From Prauserella_A sp040645195 (GTDB lineage Bacteria > Actinomycetota > Actinomycetes > Mycobacteriales > Pseudonocardiaceae): a DNA stretch of 64,000 nucleotides. The DNA lies in assembly GCF_040645195.1 (NCBI RefSeq), contig NZ_JBEYXW010000028.1, forward strand, positions 1 through 64,000. The letters run 5' to 3'. The notes under the pieces are model-generated. The model was not told the origin of the DNA. It did no database searches and was given only the letters and a program-made list of their open reading frames with translations. The position numbers were made by a program, and so were the translations under genes. Shown here piece after piece: positions 32,273 to 40,683 of this stretch (its first letter is position 1; every line of letters begins with the position of its first letter).

Positions 32273-33182
32273 CGTCGGGCACTCCAAGGTAGGCGGCGAT
32301 CACAGCGGGGTCCTCCCGGATCTCGGAAGGCACGCCCTCAGCGATCTTCTTGCCGAACTCCAGCACGACGATCCGGTCGGTCACGCCCATCACGAGTTTC
32401 ATGTCGTGCTCGATGAGCAGGACCGTGTACCCGTCATCGCGGATCTTGCGGATCAGCCCCATGAGCTGTTCCTTCTCGGCGGGGTTGAAGCCGGCCGCCG
32501 GCTCGTCGAGGCAGAGCAGCTTCGGCTCCGTCGCGAGCGCGCGGGCGATCTCCAGCCGTCGCTGGTACCCGTAGGGCAGGTTCTTCGCCTTGTCCGCTGC
32601 CCTGTCGACGATCCCGACGAAGTCGAGCAGCGCCATCGCCCGCTCGATTGCCGCCTTCTCCTCCCGGAAGTGGCGGGGAAGGCGCAGCAGCGAGCCGATC
32701 ACACTCGTCTTGTGCCGCGCGTCCGTGCCGACGACCACGTTCTCCAGCGCCGTCATCTCGTCGAAGAGACGGATGTTCTGGAACGTCCTGGCGATACCGC
32801 GCCGGGTGATGTTGTACCTGGCGAGCTTGCCGAGCGGCTTGCCCTCCAGCAGCACCTGGCCCGAGGTCGGCCGGTAGACGCCCGTCATGGCGTTGAAGCA
32901 GGTGGTCTTGCCGGCGCCGTTGGGCCCGATGAGGCCCAGGATGTCACCACGCTGGATCTTGAACGACACCGAGTCCAGCGCGGTGAGACCACCGAAACGC
33001 ATCGTCAGGTTGTCGATCTCCAGCAGCGTTTCCCCGACACCGACCGCGATCTCCCGATCGGGTGCGACCACCTCGGCGACCTCGGCCTCGTGCTGTTGGA
33101 GCTCGGCCTCGGTCATCTGCTGCAGTTCGGCCACGAGGCCGCCCTCGGCGGGAACCTCGGGCTCGTTGCCCTGCCCGGTCAT
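32259..33182 (-). CDS. livG: Branched-chain amino-acid ABC transporter ATPase, LivG type
   Basis: The 307-residue ATPase has Walker A GPNGAGKTT, the LivG-type Q loop IARTFQNIRLFDEMTALENV, signature-like LPYGYQRRLEIARAL and Walker B LLCLDEPAAGFNP. An N-terminal extension of about 50 acidic, Glu/Gln-rich residues (ELQQMTEAELQQHEAEVAEV) is longer than in enteric LivG and is common in actinomycetes. It overlaps livM by 4 bases. It works with LivF on the inner face of the permease. Confidence 0.95.
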   Translation of the reverse strand: MTGQGNEPEVPAEGGLVAELQQMTEAELQQHEAEVAEVVAPDREIAVGVGETLLEIDNLTMRFGGLTALDSVSFKIQRGDILGLIGPNGAGKTTCFNAMTGVYRPTSGQVLLEGKPLGKLARYNITRRGIARTFQNIRLFDEMTALENVVVGTDARHKTSVIGSLLRLPRHFREEKAAIERAMALLDFVGIVDRAADKAKNLPYGYQRRLEIARALATEPKLLCLDEPAAGFNPAEKEQLMGLIRKIRDDGYTVLLIEHDMKLVMGVTDRIVVLEFGKKIAEGVPSEIREDPAVIAAYLGVPDDDVA

Positions 33183-34321
33183 CGCAGCCCCCCGTTCCGG
33201 TCCGTGGCCGTCGCCGTGTCATGGCTGATCTGCTCGCCCTTGCCGAGTAGCCGCTGGTACGCCTGTCTGCCGTAGGTGAGCAACCGTTGGCGCGCACCGA
33301 GCAGCCCCTGCGGCCGGAAGATCATCAGCACGATGAGTGCCACACCGAAGATCAGGAAGCGGTACTCCGCGATACCCAGGAACCGCAGCGGCACGTAGGC
33401 CACCACGATCGCGCCGAGGATCACGCCCACCTTGTTACCCGATCCGCCGAGAATCACGGCGGCCAGGAACAGCACCGAGGTGACGATGTCGAACCGCTGG
33501 TTGTTCACGAACGCCAGCTGACCCGCGTACAGCGCACCGGAGAGACCACCGATGGCCGCGCCGATGACGAACGCCCAGATCTTGAACTTGAAGGTGTTCA
33601 CACCCATGATCGCGGCGGCGTCCTCGTCGTCGCGGATGGCGACCCAGGACCGGCCGACCCGGCTGCGCTCGAGGTTTCCGACCAGCACCAGGATCAGGAT
33701 GATGATCGTGACGGTGAGGACGTACCACGGCGTGCCGTTGGTGTTGTTGAACAGTGCCGTGCCATCGGCGTTCGTGCCCGGCGGATGACCGACCTGCTGG
33801 AAGCCCTGGTTACCGCGCAGCGGCTCCAGGTTGTCGGCCAGCAGCCGGACGATCTCGCCGAACCCGAGCGTCACGATCGCCAGGTAGTCGCCACGTAGTC
33901 GTAGCGTCGGTGACCCGAGGATGACGCCGAACACCATCGTGATCGCCATCGCGATCGGCAGGACCACCAGGAACGGCAGCTTCGTCAGTGCGGAGTCGGG
34001 GCTGGTGAACAGCGCGGCCACGTAGGCCCCGACCGCGAAGAACCCGACGTAGCCGAGGTCCAGCAACCCGGCCTGCCCCACCACCACGTTGAGCCCGATG
34101 GCGATGAGCACGTACCGCGCCACCTCGAACATCGCGATCTGGAAGTCGTAGCCGGGCTCGGTGCTGATGATCGGCGGGTTCAGCACGGGCAACAGGTAGA
34201 TCAGCGCGACCAGCGGGATGAGGACCAGCCACTGGACCGGCCTGCTCAGGTTGTTCCACCACTCGCCGATCGAGCGGCGGCTCGTGGTCGTCGTCTGGGG
34301 AGTTGTCGTCGTCGCCGTCAT
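33179..34321 (-). CDS. livM: Branched-chain amino-acid ABC transporter permease, LivM type
   Basis: The 380-residue permease has a ~25-residue polar, Thr-rich N-terminus and about ten membrane helices, with the LivM motifs GQAGLLDLGYVGFFAVGAYV, RLRGDYLAIVTLGFGEIVRL and the ATPase-coupling EAA-like loop near RDDEDAAAIMGVNTFKFK. ATGA overlap links it to livH. It forms the membrane channel with LivH. Confidence 0.95.
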   Translation of the reverse strand: MTATTTTPQTTTTSRRSIGEWWNNLSRPVQWLVLIPLVALIYLLPVLNPPIISTEPGYDFQIAMFEVARYVLIAIGLNVVVGQAGLLDLGYVGFFAVGAYVAALFTSPDSALTKLPFLVVLPIAMAITMVFGVILGSPTLRLRGDYLAIVTLGFGEIVRLLADNLEPLRGNQGFQQVGHPPGTNADGTALFNNTNGTPWYVLTVTIIILILVLVGNLERSRVGRSWVAIRDDEDAAAIMGVNTFKFKIWAFVIGAAIGGLSGALYAGQLAFVNNQRFDIVTSVLFLAAVILGGSGNKVGVILGAIVVAYVPLRFLGIAEYRFLIFGVALIVLMIFRPQGLLGARQRLLTYGRQAYQRLLGKGEQISHDTATATDRNGGLR

Positions 34322-35346
34322 ACTCGTGCCTTTCCGAGCGACTCACCCAGGATGCCGGTCGGGCGGAACATGAGGATGAGGATCAGCAGTGCGAACGCCA
34401 CGACATCGCGCCACTCACCGCCGAACAAGGACTGGCCGTAGTTCTCCATCAGCCCGAGCAGCAGACCGCCGAGCAGCGCGCCGCGCAGGTTGCCGATACC
34501 ACCGAGCACGGCGGCGGTGAAGGCCTTGATGCCGAGCAGGAAGCCGCCCTGGTACGCGGCGCCCTGCGGGATCTTCATCATGTAGAACAGCGCCGCGGCA
34601 CCCGCGAGCAGACCACCGATGAGGAACGTCAGCATGATGACGCGTTCCTTGTTGACACCCATCAATGTCGCCGTGTCCGGGTCCTGGGCGACCGCGCGGA
34701 TGCCGCGGCCGAACCTGGTCCGGTTGACGAAGGTGTCGGCGACGAAGAAGAGCACGATGGACGCCACCACGATGGTGATCGTGATGTTGGTGACGCTGAC
34801 ACCGAAGATCTCGAAGACCGGTTCCGGCCGGAGCAGCCGGATGGCCTGCTCGGGGTTACCACCGCGCCAGATGAAGATGAGCTGCTGCAGGACGAACGAC
34901 GCACCGATGGCCGTGATCAGGAAGACCAGTCTTGGCGCGCCTCGTTTGCGCAGTGGCCGGTAGGCCACCCGTTCCAGCACGAGTGCGGTGGTGCCGGAGA
35001 CGGCCGCCGCGGCGACCAGTGCCAGTAGTAAGAACCCGATGAGCTCGAAGACCGCGAGCTCGACGGTGGGGCCGGGCCGGAACCCGAGCCCGTAGAAGGT
35101 GAACCACGTCGCGTAGGCGCCGTAGATGAACACCTCGGAATGGGCGAAGTTGATGAGCTTGAGTACGCCGTAGACGAGGGTGTAGCCCAGCGCCACGAGT
35201 GCGTAAATGCTGCCCTGTGAAAGGCCGTCGACCGTGTTGGCCCAGAACTGGTCGACCAGCCCGGCGACATCGAAGTTGATCCAGCCGTCGCTTTGGGCCA
35301 GATACAGCGTGGACAGGTCGTGATGAATGGACAATGCGTTCTCCAC
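34318..35346 (-). CDS. livH: Branched-chain amino-acid ABC transporter permease, LivH type
   Basis: The 342-residue permease has a ~35-residue extension before the first membrane helix (GSIYALVALGYTLVYGVLKL, then INFAHSEVFIYGAY). It also carries the ATPase-coupling loop RAVAQDPDTATLMGVNKERV and the VLGGIGNLRGALLGGLLLGL helix. The start is GTG 35346 with no clear ribosome site. A GC-rich hairpin separates it from the binding-protein gene, which could lower permease expression relative to the binding protein. Confidence 0.93.
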   Translation of the reverse strand: MENALSIHHDLSTLYLAQSDGWINFDVAGLVDQFWANTVDGLSQGSIYALVALGYTLVYGVLKLINFAHSEVFIYGAYATWFTFYGLGFRPGPTVELAVFELIGFLLLALVAAAAVSGTTALVLERVAYRPLRKRGAPRLVFLITAIGASFVLQQLIFIWRGGNPEQAIRLLRPEPVFEIFGVSVTNITITIVVASIVLFFVADTFVNRTRFGRGIRAVAQDPDTATLMGVNKERVIMLTFLIGGLLAGAAALFYMMKIPQGAAYQGGFLLGIKAFTAAVLGGIGNLRGALLGGLLLGLMENYGQSLFGGEWRDVVAFALLILILMFRPTGILGESLGKARV

Positions 35347-35353
35347 GTGGGGA

Positions 35354-35398
35354 TCGGGGCGCGTGCCCGGCGGGGTCTCCGCCGGGCTCGCGCCCCGA
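35354..35398 (-). terminator. Attenuating hairpin between livK and livH
   Basis: TCGGGGCGCG (35354-35363) pairs with CGCGCCCCGA (35389-35398), and the inner GCCCGGCGG pairs with CCGCCGGGC around a short loop. It lies in the 79-bp livK-livH gap, so it probably stabilises the livK message or partly terminates. Confidence 0.55.
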
Positions 35399-35425
35399 CT
35401 ACAGAGTGCGTGACCCGAGGATCGA

Positions 35426-36646
35426 TCAGTCGGGCTTGATCTCGGTGTTGCGGACGATCTTGCCGCTCTCGACCTTGTAGGTCCACACGGTGCTCGCGGC
35501 GAGTTCGCCCTTGTCGTCCCACTTGAAGTTCTTGGTCAGGCCCTGGCCCTCGTAGCCCTTGACGAAGTCGAGCAGGGCGGCGCGGTCCTGAGCCCCGGAG
35601 TCGATGCCCTTCAGCAGGATGGTCGCGAGGTCGTAGCCCTCGGGCGAGTAGGTGCCCGGGTCGCGGCCGTTGCTCTCAGCCTTGTAGGCGTTGGTGAACT
35701 CGGTGAACTGGTCGGCGGGCACGCACGGGCAGGTGAAGTACACGCCCTCCGCCGCGTCACCGGCACCCTTGACGAACTCGTCGTCCTTCACACCGTCCGG
35801 GCCGACGAACTGAGCCTCGACACCGGCGTCGGAAAGCTGCTGCGCGAACGGCGAGGCTTCCTGGTAGTAACCGGCGTAGAAGATGGCGTCGACGTTCGCG
35901 CCCTTGATGCTGTTGACCACGGCGGAGAAGTCGGTCTGCCTGGTCTTGACCTCTTGCTGGCAGGTCGCCTTGTCGGCGAGGCTCGAGGTGATGGAGTTGG
36001 CCAGACCAATGCCGTACTCGGAGTCGTCACGCACGACGCAGACGGTCTGGGCGCCGAGGTCGCCGGTGATGAACTCGGCGGCGGCGGGACCCTGGCTGTT
36101 GTCGTTGCCGAGGCCACGGAAGAAGGTCGTCCAGCCGTTCTCGCTCAGGCCCGGGTTGGTAGCCGACGGGGTCAGCTGGACCAGACCTGCCTCATTGAAG
36201 ATGTTGCCGGCAGCCTTGGACTCACCGGAGAAGGGCAGGCCGACCACGCCGATGATCTCCTGCGTGTTCACCATCTGGGTGACGATGCCGGGCGCGCGGT
36301 CCGGCTGGCCTTCCGTCTCGAACTCCTGGAGCTCGACCTGACAGTTGGCGTTGTTGTCGTTGTGCCGCTTGATGGCCACCTTGACGCCGTTGAGGATGTT
36401 CTGCCCCAGCGCCGCGTTCTGGCCGTTGATCGTGCCTGCGTAGGCGAGCTTGGTACCCGCATCGCAGGTGGCGTTGCCGTCGCCCGCCGGGTCGGCGGCG
36501 TTGGCTGCTTGGGCCGGGGCACTGTCCTGGGGGGGCTGCGAAGGCTGCTCGCTCCCCGAGTCGTCGGTGCGCGCCGAGCAAGCGCCGAGCACCAGCGACG
36601 CGGTCGCCGCCAGCACCAGAGCCCGCCCAAACCGGTTTCTTGACAC
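35426..36646 (-). CDS. livK: Branched-chain amino-acid ABC transporter substrate-binding lipoprotein
   Basis: The 406-residue periplasmic-binding-type protein catches amino acids outside the membrane for the LivHMGF importer. It has an N-terminal lipoprotein signal (ALVLAATASLVLGAC with the lipobox LGAC), a disordered Gln/Ser/Pro linker and a type 1 binding fold (YAGTINGQNAALGQNILNGV, IIGVVGLPFSGESKAAGNIF, YDLATILLKGIDSG). Two extra Cys pairs are seen (CQVEL, CPCV). I chose GTG 36646 with GGGAGG upstream. It is the promoter-proximal gene. Confidence 0.93.
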   Translation of the reverse strand: MSRNRFGRALVLAATASLVLGACSARTDDSGSEQPSQPPQDSAPAQAANAADPAGDGNATCDAGTKLAYAGTINGQNAALGQNILNGVKVAIKRHNDNNANCQVELQEFETEGQPDRAPGIVTQMVNTQEIIGVVGLPFSGESKAAGNIFNEAGLVQLTPSATNPGLSENGWTTFFRGLGNDNSQGPAAAEFITGDLGAQTVCVVRDDSEYGIGLANSITSSLADKATCQQEVKTRQTDFSAVVNSIKGANVDAIFYAGYYQEASPFAQQLSDAGVEAQFVGPDGVKDDEFVKGAGDAAEGVYFTCPCVPADQFTEFTNAYKAESNGRDPGTYSPEGYDLATILLKGIDSGAQDRAALLDFVKGYEGQGLTKNFKWDDKGELAASTVWTYKVESGKIVRNTEIKPD

Positions 36647-36994
36647 TTTTCCTCCCAAAGTCCTTCAAAGAGCAGGACGCGACTCACCGCGAAAGCCGGG
36701 ACCCTGACTGGGCGATGAAGGTAGCGGTACGAATAGTCAGTTGCACAGCAACCTGCGCTGTTGTATCCACATCGTGACGGTTATGGGAACTTTTTACGGT
36801 TCGTTCACACCCGGTCGCAGTACCGAAACAACTCGATCCGGACAACCAGTGATCACTGACCCGCTGCGATCGGCTCCTCCTCGTACATGTGTGTACACAA
36901 TCCGGTTGCGGAAATGGGGAGGACAGTACAGGACCCACGACGCCTCCTCACACGAACGGGTGACACAACACGCCTGGGACCCCAGGAGAACAGC
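36647..36994. promoter_or_regulatory. Upstream region of the liv operon
   Basis: This 350-bp AT-richer stretch holds no gene. It contains the perfect palindrome CAGTGATCACTG (36847-36858) and the repeat-like GTACATGTGTGTACAC near 36885-36900, both possible regulator sites. I could not fix the promoter by eye. Confidence 0.45.
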
Positions 36995-37040
36995 AGAAAG
37001 CCCCACCAGTGTGACCTAGGTCACACTGGTGGGGCTTTCT
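36995..37040. terminator. 46-bp perfect palindrome: pdtaR terminator with an embedded Crp/GlxR-like box
   Basis: The arms of 23 bp are exact with no loop, starting AGAAAGCCCC and ending GGGGCTTTCT, 12 bases past the pdtaR stop. The T-run suits a terminator. The centre (37010-37025) is TGTGACCTAGGTCACA, an exact fit to the Crp/GlxR consensus TGTGA-N6-TCACA. Confidence 0.7.
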
Positions 37041-37051
37041 GTGAGTGGCCG

Positions 37052-37666
37052 CTACTTGCTGATGTTGTCGATGATCGCCTGCGCGACAGCCTTCATCGTG
37101 GACCGGCGGTCCATCGCCGTGCGCTGGATCCAGCGGAAGGCATCCGGCTCGGTCAGCCCCTGCTGCGACATGAGCAGGCCCTTCGCCCGGTCGATGACCT
37201 TGCGTGTCTCCAGCCGGTCGGTGAGCCCGGCGACCTCGGATTCGAGGGCCTGCAGCTCCGAGAACCGGCTGATGGCCAGCTCGATCGCGGGTACGAGGTC
37301 CCGCTTGGCGAACGGCTTGACCAGGTACGCCATCGTGCCCGCGTCCCGCGCCCGCTCGACCAGGTCGCGCTGGCTGAAGGCGGTCAGGATGACGACGGGA
37401 GCCACCCGGTCACCGGTGATCTTGGAGGCTGCCTCGATACCGTCGAGCTTGGGCATCTTGACGTCGAGAATGACGAGGTCGGGCTTCAGGTCGTTGGCGA
37501 GCTTGATGGCCTCTTCCCCGTCACCGGCCTCGCCGACAACCTCATAGCCCTCCTCGCGCAACATCTCGACGAGGTCGAGCCGGATCAGTGCCTCGTCTTC
37601 CGCGACGAGAACTCGACGCTGCGGTGCGGCAACAACACCGTTGGCCTCGGTAGCCGCTTCGGTCAC
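37052..37666 (-). CDS. pdtaR: ANTAR-domain response regulator (PdtaR/AmiR-NasT type)
   Basis: The 204-residue regulator has a receiver domain (VLVAEDEALIRLDLVEMLRE, phospho-acceptor Asp68 in LVILDVKMP, Lys in LVKPFAKRDL) and a C-terminal ANTAR RNA-binding domain (LETRKVIDRAKGLLMSQQGL, AFRWIQRTAMDRRSTM). ANTAR proteins bind dual hairpins in nascent RNA and prevent termination. It is the orthologue-like neighbour of polA in M. tuberculosis (pdtaR). The cognate sensor kinase PdtaS is not in this window. Confidence 0.93.
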   Translation of the reverse strand: MTEAATEANGVVAAPQRRVLVAEDEALIRLDLVEMLREEGYEVVGEAGDGEEAIKLANDLKPDLVILDVKMPKLDGIEAASKITGDRVAPVVILTAFSQRDLVERARDAGTMAYLVKPFAKRDLVPAIELAISRFSELQALESEVAGLTDRLETRKVIDRAKGLLMSQQGLTEPDAFRWIQRTAMDRRSTMKAVAQAIIDNISK

Positions 37667-37857
37667 CGGGGTCCTCCTGGACGATCGACGGGTTAATGGG
37701 AGCGGGGTACCGCTAGTGAAAGATTACCGGGAATCGCGCCGTTGCAGAGATGGCGTTCGCCACGTGGCGTGACCGCCGCGCCAGCGACTCGCCAGCGTCA
37801 TTCCGTGGTAGCCCGAATGCTAGGGGCCCATCGACGCGGAGTAAAGTTCCATCCCAC

Positions 37858-37931
37858 GCCCCCGTAGCCCAATCGGCAGAGGCAGCGGTCTCAAAAACCG
37901 TCCAGTGTGCGTTCGAGTCGCACCGGGGGCA
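37858..37931 (+). tRNA. tRNA with CAA anticodon (Leu), class I short variable loop
   Basis: Acceptor GCCCCCG/CGGGGGC with A73, D-arm, anticodon stem GCGGT/ACCGT, loop CTCAAAA (anticodon CAA, Leu) and T-arm GTGCG-TTCGAGT-CGCAC all fold. The variable region is only 5 bases (CCAGT), 74 nucleotides in total, while bacterial tRNA-Leu normally has a long variable arm. CCA is not encoded. Confidence 0.85.
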
Positions 37932-38169
37932 CGTACAGGATGCACAGAGGCTTTGACCTTCATCTCTACCACAGTTTGTGGCCTGTACGAGCATCTCTTC
38001 CTCCACGGTATGGCCGATCTCGGCAACGGCGATCACGTCGTCGGCCGGCAGGGTGACTTTGTCGGCGAACTGATTCGCCAGCGGGTACGGCGAGGGCATG
38101 ACCGGCCGCGTACCGGGAAGGTTCCGGTGGGCCGGCCGTTCTCGGCTTACTTCAGTCGGTATTCCCTAC
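37932..38169. other. Gene-free flank of the tRNA with a minus-strand coding-like fragment
   Basis: No complete gene. On the minus strand about 37960-38099 reads with native codon bias (SPYPLANQFADKVTLPADDV, then AEIGHTVEEEMLVQ) and is probably a broken gene fragment I cannot identify. It fits a history of insertions next to the tRNA. Confidence 0.4.
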
Positions 38170-38725
38170 GAACCGGCCCGCAGCCGAGCATGGGGCCTCT
38201 GGGCGGCGATCGGCGCCTCCGGTCTCGGCGCCGGCGCGCTGCTCGGTGGCGTGCTGACAGCATGGTCGTGGCGATTGACGTTCGCGATCAATGTGCCGCT
38301 CATGATCGTGTGTGCACGTGGCGCGATCCTGTGGATTCCGCCGGACCGAAACCTGGCGTCAGTCCAGGTGCCTGTGATCGCTGCAGGGCACGGCGTTGTC
38401 GTTGGCACTCGGGCTTACCGCTGCGACGGAGCAGGGGTGGCGGTCCCCGCTGGTCCTTGCCGGGCTGGCACTGGCCGTGGTCCTGGGGATCGGGTTCATC
38501 CGCCAGGAGGCTGTGTCTGCGCGAGCTTTGCTCGAGCCGCAACTCCGGCGCGTGCACACTTTGTGGACGGGCGCTGGGATCACGGCTCTCTGCATGGTGA
38601 GTGTGGGCTCGTCCTACTACCTGCCCACGCTGTTGCTCCAATACCAGTGGAGTTACAGCGCACTCGGCGCCATCGGTGTCGCCTTGCTGAGCGCCAGCAA
38701 GGCCAAGGCGCGCCTGACGCAGTAA
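38170..38725 (+). pseudogene. Fragment of a DHA2-type MFS drug exporter gene
   Basis: Residues from EPARSRAWGLWAAIGASGLG through VLTAWSWRLTFAINVPL are the TM5-6 region of EmrB/QacA-like exporters. A frameshift near 38350-38400 moves the reading to LVLAGLALAVVLGIGFIRQE and SVGSSYYLPTLLLQYQWSYS. The first four helices and the end are missing, so the gene is inactive. Confidence 0.75.
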
Positions 38726-38728
38726 CCG

Positions 38729-39196
38729 TCAGGCGACGGATAGGGCAATCGCCATCTTGTCGAGGCATTGCTCCAGTCCCAGCTTGGAGATTTCGACCGT
38801 CTGCGGCGACGTGTAGCCGAGCTCCGTAACCGTCAGCTCGGTCTTTTGGCCGGTGCTGGTGAACGTGACGACGTGGCGTACCCGGGCCGGGATGTCAGGC
38901 GGCAGACCCAGCTCGGCTGGGGTTCTCGGCTGCCAGTCCACGTCGGCGAAGCCCATGATGAACTCCAGGCGTTGCAAGGGAATCACGCGCTCGTAGGTCC
39001 AGGTGTTGTACAGCTCGGCTCCGTCAGGGGAGCGCATGCTGACTCGAGACCTCCCGCCCTCGTGGACTTCCATCTCGGCGACCGGCGCGGTGAAGCCGTC
39101 TGGGCCCCACCACTGATGCACGTATCTGGATTCGGTCCAGGCCTGCCAGACTTGCTCCACGGTTGCGTCGAAAACCCGGGTGGCCTTGACTTCCAT
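38729..39196 (-). CDS. SRPBCC-family (AHSA1-like) protein
   Basis: The 155-residue START-like protein has VFDATVEQVWQAWTESRYV, QWWGPDGFTAPVAEMEVHEG and a C-terminal helix LGLEQCLDKMAIALSV. Such proteins, encoded beside ArsR regulators, bind small lipophilic molecules. I chose ATG 39196. It is the last gene of an ArsR-SRPBCC-SRPBCC operon, 1 base after the preceding gene. The ligand is unknown. Confidence 0.85.
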   Translation of the reverse strand: MEVKATRVFDATVEQVWQAWTESRYVHQWWGPDGFTAPVAEMEVHEGGRSRVSMRSPDGAELYNTWTYERVIPLQRLEFIMGFADVDWQPRTPAELGLPPDIPARVRHVVTFTSTGQKTELTVTELGYTSPQTVEISKLGLEQCLDKMAIALSVA

Positions 39197-39197
39197 G

Positions 39198-39668
39198 TCA
39201 GCTCCCAGCGATGAGATCGGCCAGCAGGTCCATTGATTCCCGGATCCCTCTGTCCATGTCGGTCGGGATCCAGCCGTCACGGTCCTCTACGGACTGAAAG
39301 AGGCTGACCTGGACGTACTGTGTCCGGCCATCGACCTCCTCGAACGACTCGGTCACGAGCTGCAGGTACCCCGGCCCGCCGTGTTCGAACTCGAACGTGA
39401 AAACGGTGCCTGAGGGTGCGACGACGTCGTGGTAGACGCCGCGGAACGCGTACTCGTTGCCGTCCTCGTTGTTGCGACTGACGAATCGCCATTTGCCGCC
39501 GTGGCGGACGTCCATCCACTCGACAGTGGTGGTGAAGCGCCGAGCGCCCCACCAGCGCGGAATCAACTCCGGGTTGGTGAAGGCCTGGAACACCACGTCG
39601 CGCGGTGCGTCGAACTCGCGCTTGATGATGATGTCCTGCCTGCCCGGCTCGAAAATCACCTCGGTCAT
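39198..39668 (-). CDS. SRPBCC-family (AHSA1-like) protein
   Basis: The 156-residue protein has KREFDAPRDVVFQAFTNPEL, RWWGARRFTTTVEWMDVRHG and the C-terminal GIRESMDLLADLI helix. The ATG at 39668 overlaps the stop of the ArsR gene (ATGA), so the pair is coupled. It is a paralogue of its neighbour with low identity. Confidence 0.87.
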   Translation of the reverse strand: MTEVIFEPGRQDIIIKREFDAPRDVVFQAFTNPELIPRWWGARRFTTTVEWMDVRHGGKWRFVSRNNEDGNEYAFRGVYHDVVAPSGTVFTFEFEHGGPGYLQLVTESFEEVDGRTQYVQVSLFQSVEDRDGWIPTDMDRGIRESMDLLADLIAGS

Positions 39669-39997
39669 CCGTCCTCCTTGGCTTGTATCTTCTTGATCTC
39701 GGCTTCCAGCCGGTCGAACGAGTCCTGCCAGGCCGCGCGGTAGCGCGCGATCCACGCGGTGACCGCGTCCAGCGGCGCGACCTCAAGTCGGCACGGCCGC
39801 CACTGGCCCTGCCTGCTCCGACTGATCAGCCCGGCGGCCTCAAGCACCTTCAGATGCTTCGAGATCGCCTGTGCCGTCATGTCGAACGGCTGTGCCAACT
39901 CGTTTACCGGCGCAGGCCCGTCCGCGAGCCGGGCCAGGATCGCCCGGCGGGTCGGGTCGGCCAGCGCGGCGAACGTCCGGCTGAGCTCGTCTTCCAT
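39665..39997 (-). CDS. ArsR-family transcriptional repressor (SRPBCC-linked)
   Basis: The 110-residue winged-helix protein has LADPTRRAILARLADGPAPV, FDMTAQAISKHLKVLEAAGL and the basic wing RSRQGQWRPCRLEVAP. There are no clustered Cys or His ligands, so this is the non-metal ArsR subgroup that travels with AHSA1-type genes. I chose ATG 39997. It probably represses its own operon via the dyad just upstream. Confidence 0.88.
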   Translation of the reverse strand: MEDELSRTFAALADPTRRAILARLADGPAPVNELAQPFDMTAQAISKHLKVLEAAGLISRSRQGQWRPCRLEVAPLDAVTAWIARYRAAWQDSFDRLEAEIKKIQAKEDG

Positions 39998-40004
39998 CCA
40001 TATC

Positions 40005-40018
40005 CAACCGCTAGGTTG
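40005..40018. promoter_or_regulatory. Dyad upstream of the ArsR operon
   Basis: CAACC-GCTA-GGTTG, a 5-4-5 inverted repeat, sits 8 bases before the ArsR start, followed by an AT-rich GTTGATAAACCAACTCG stretch. It is the likely autoregulatory operator. Confidence 0.45.
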
Positions 40019-40290
40019 ATAAACCAACTCGTTGAGTATGCGGGCTGGGGTTGGTTGCGGTCAAGGAGAGCGTCGAAAGCAGTCAGGTCTTGGCACCTTG
40101 CCGCCGTATGACCATGCGATGATCAGCATCCTTTGCAGGTCAAAGCCTGCACCGTTGTCTGCTGTGCGACTACCGGGACGTCTCTTAGCTGGATCGCGTA
40201 CGCCACTTCGAGATCGTGCGTCTGGGCCGCAAGGAACAAGCCCACGAGAGCGCCGCCCACGAACCGCTCCCCACACAACGGCGCCTCACG
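40019..40290. other. Intergenic region, no gene I can defend
   Basis: Short ORFs exist on both strands but none has a ribosome site or family motif. It separates the ArsR operon from the blaI operator. Confidence 0.4.
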
Positions 40291-40307
40291 TACGATGTTG
40301 CATCGTA
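40291..40307. promoter_or_regulatory. BlaI-type operator, box 1 (perfect dyad)
   Basis: TACGATG-TTG-CATCGTA is a perfect 7-3-7 inverted repeat 10 bases before the blaI start. It contains the core ACGA-N7-TCGT shared by the other boxes of the island. Confidence 0.75.
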
Positions 40308-40317
40308 AGGGGGTGCC

Positions 40318-40683
40318 ATGCACGGTCTCGGTGAGCTCGAAGCCGCAGTAATGGATGTGCTGTGGCGAGCGGAAGAACCGGTCAAGGTCCGACATGTTCG
40401 AGAGCAGCTCAACACCGGCAGGCAACTGGCTTACACCACTGTGATGACCGTGCTGGACAACCTGCATCGCAAGGAATGGGTCGAGCGCGAGCTCCACGGC
40501 AAGGCTTACTACTACCAAGCATCGTTCAGCCGGGAGGAGGCCGCCGCGCGGTCGCTTCGTGACGTGCTCGAGTCCTCGGGAAACCCCGAAGCGGTACTGA
40601 TGCACTTCGTCGCGTCGGGATCCGACGAACAGACCGACCTGCTGCGCAGCGCCCTACGCAAGAAACGGGTCCGGCGCCGATGA
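40318..40683 (+). CDS. blaI: BlaI/MecI-family transcriptional repressor
   Basis: The 121-residue repressor has the BlaI winged helix (ELEAAVMDVLWRAEEPVKVR, LAYTTVMTVLDNLHRKEWVE) and a C-terminal dimerisation tail (SGSDEQTDLLRSALRKKRVR). It contains no cysteine, so a CopY-type copper sensing is unlikely; release should depend on the M56 protease whose gene overlaps its stop (ATGA). In M. tuberculosis the homologous pair (Rv1846c/Rv1845c) controls blaC and ATP synthase genes. Here no beta-lactamase gene is nearby. Likely targets are the boxes described across 40-55 kb. Confidence 0.9.
   Translation: MHGLGELEAAVMDVLWRAEEPVKVRHVREQLNTGRQLAYTTVMTVLDNLHRKEWVERELHGKAYYYQASFSREEAAARSLRDVLESSGNPEAVLMHFVASGSDEQTDLLRSALRKKRVRRR

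Noticed and set aside
37858..37931. Attachment site of an integrated element
   Set aside because: No second copy of the tRNA 3' end and no integrase gene are visible inside the window.
40318..40683. CopY-type copper repressor
   Set aside because: The protein has no cysteine, so the CxC metal site of CopY is absent.
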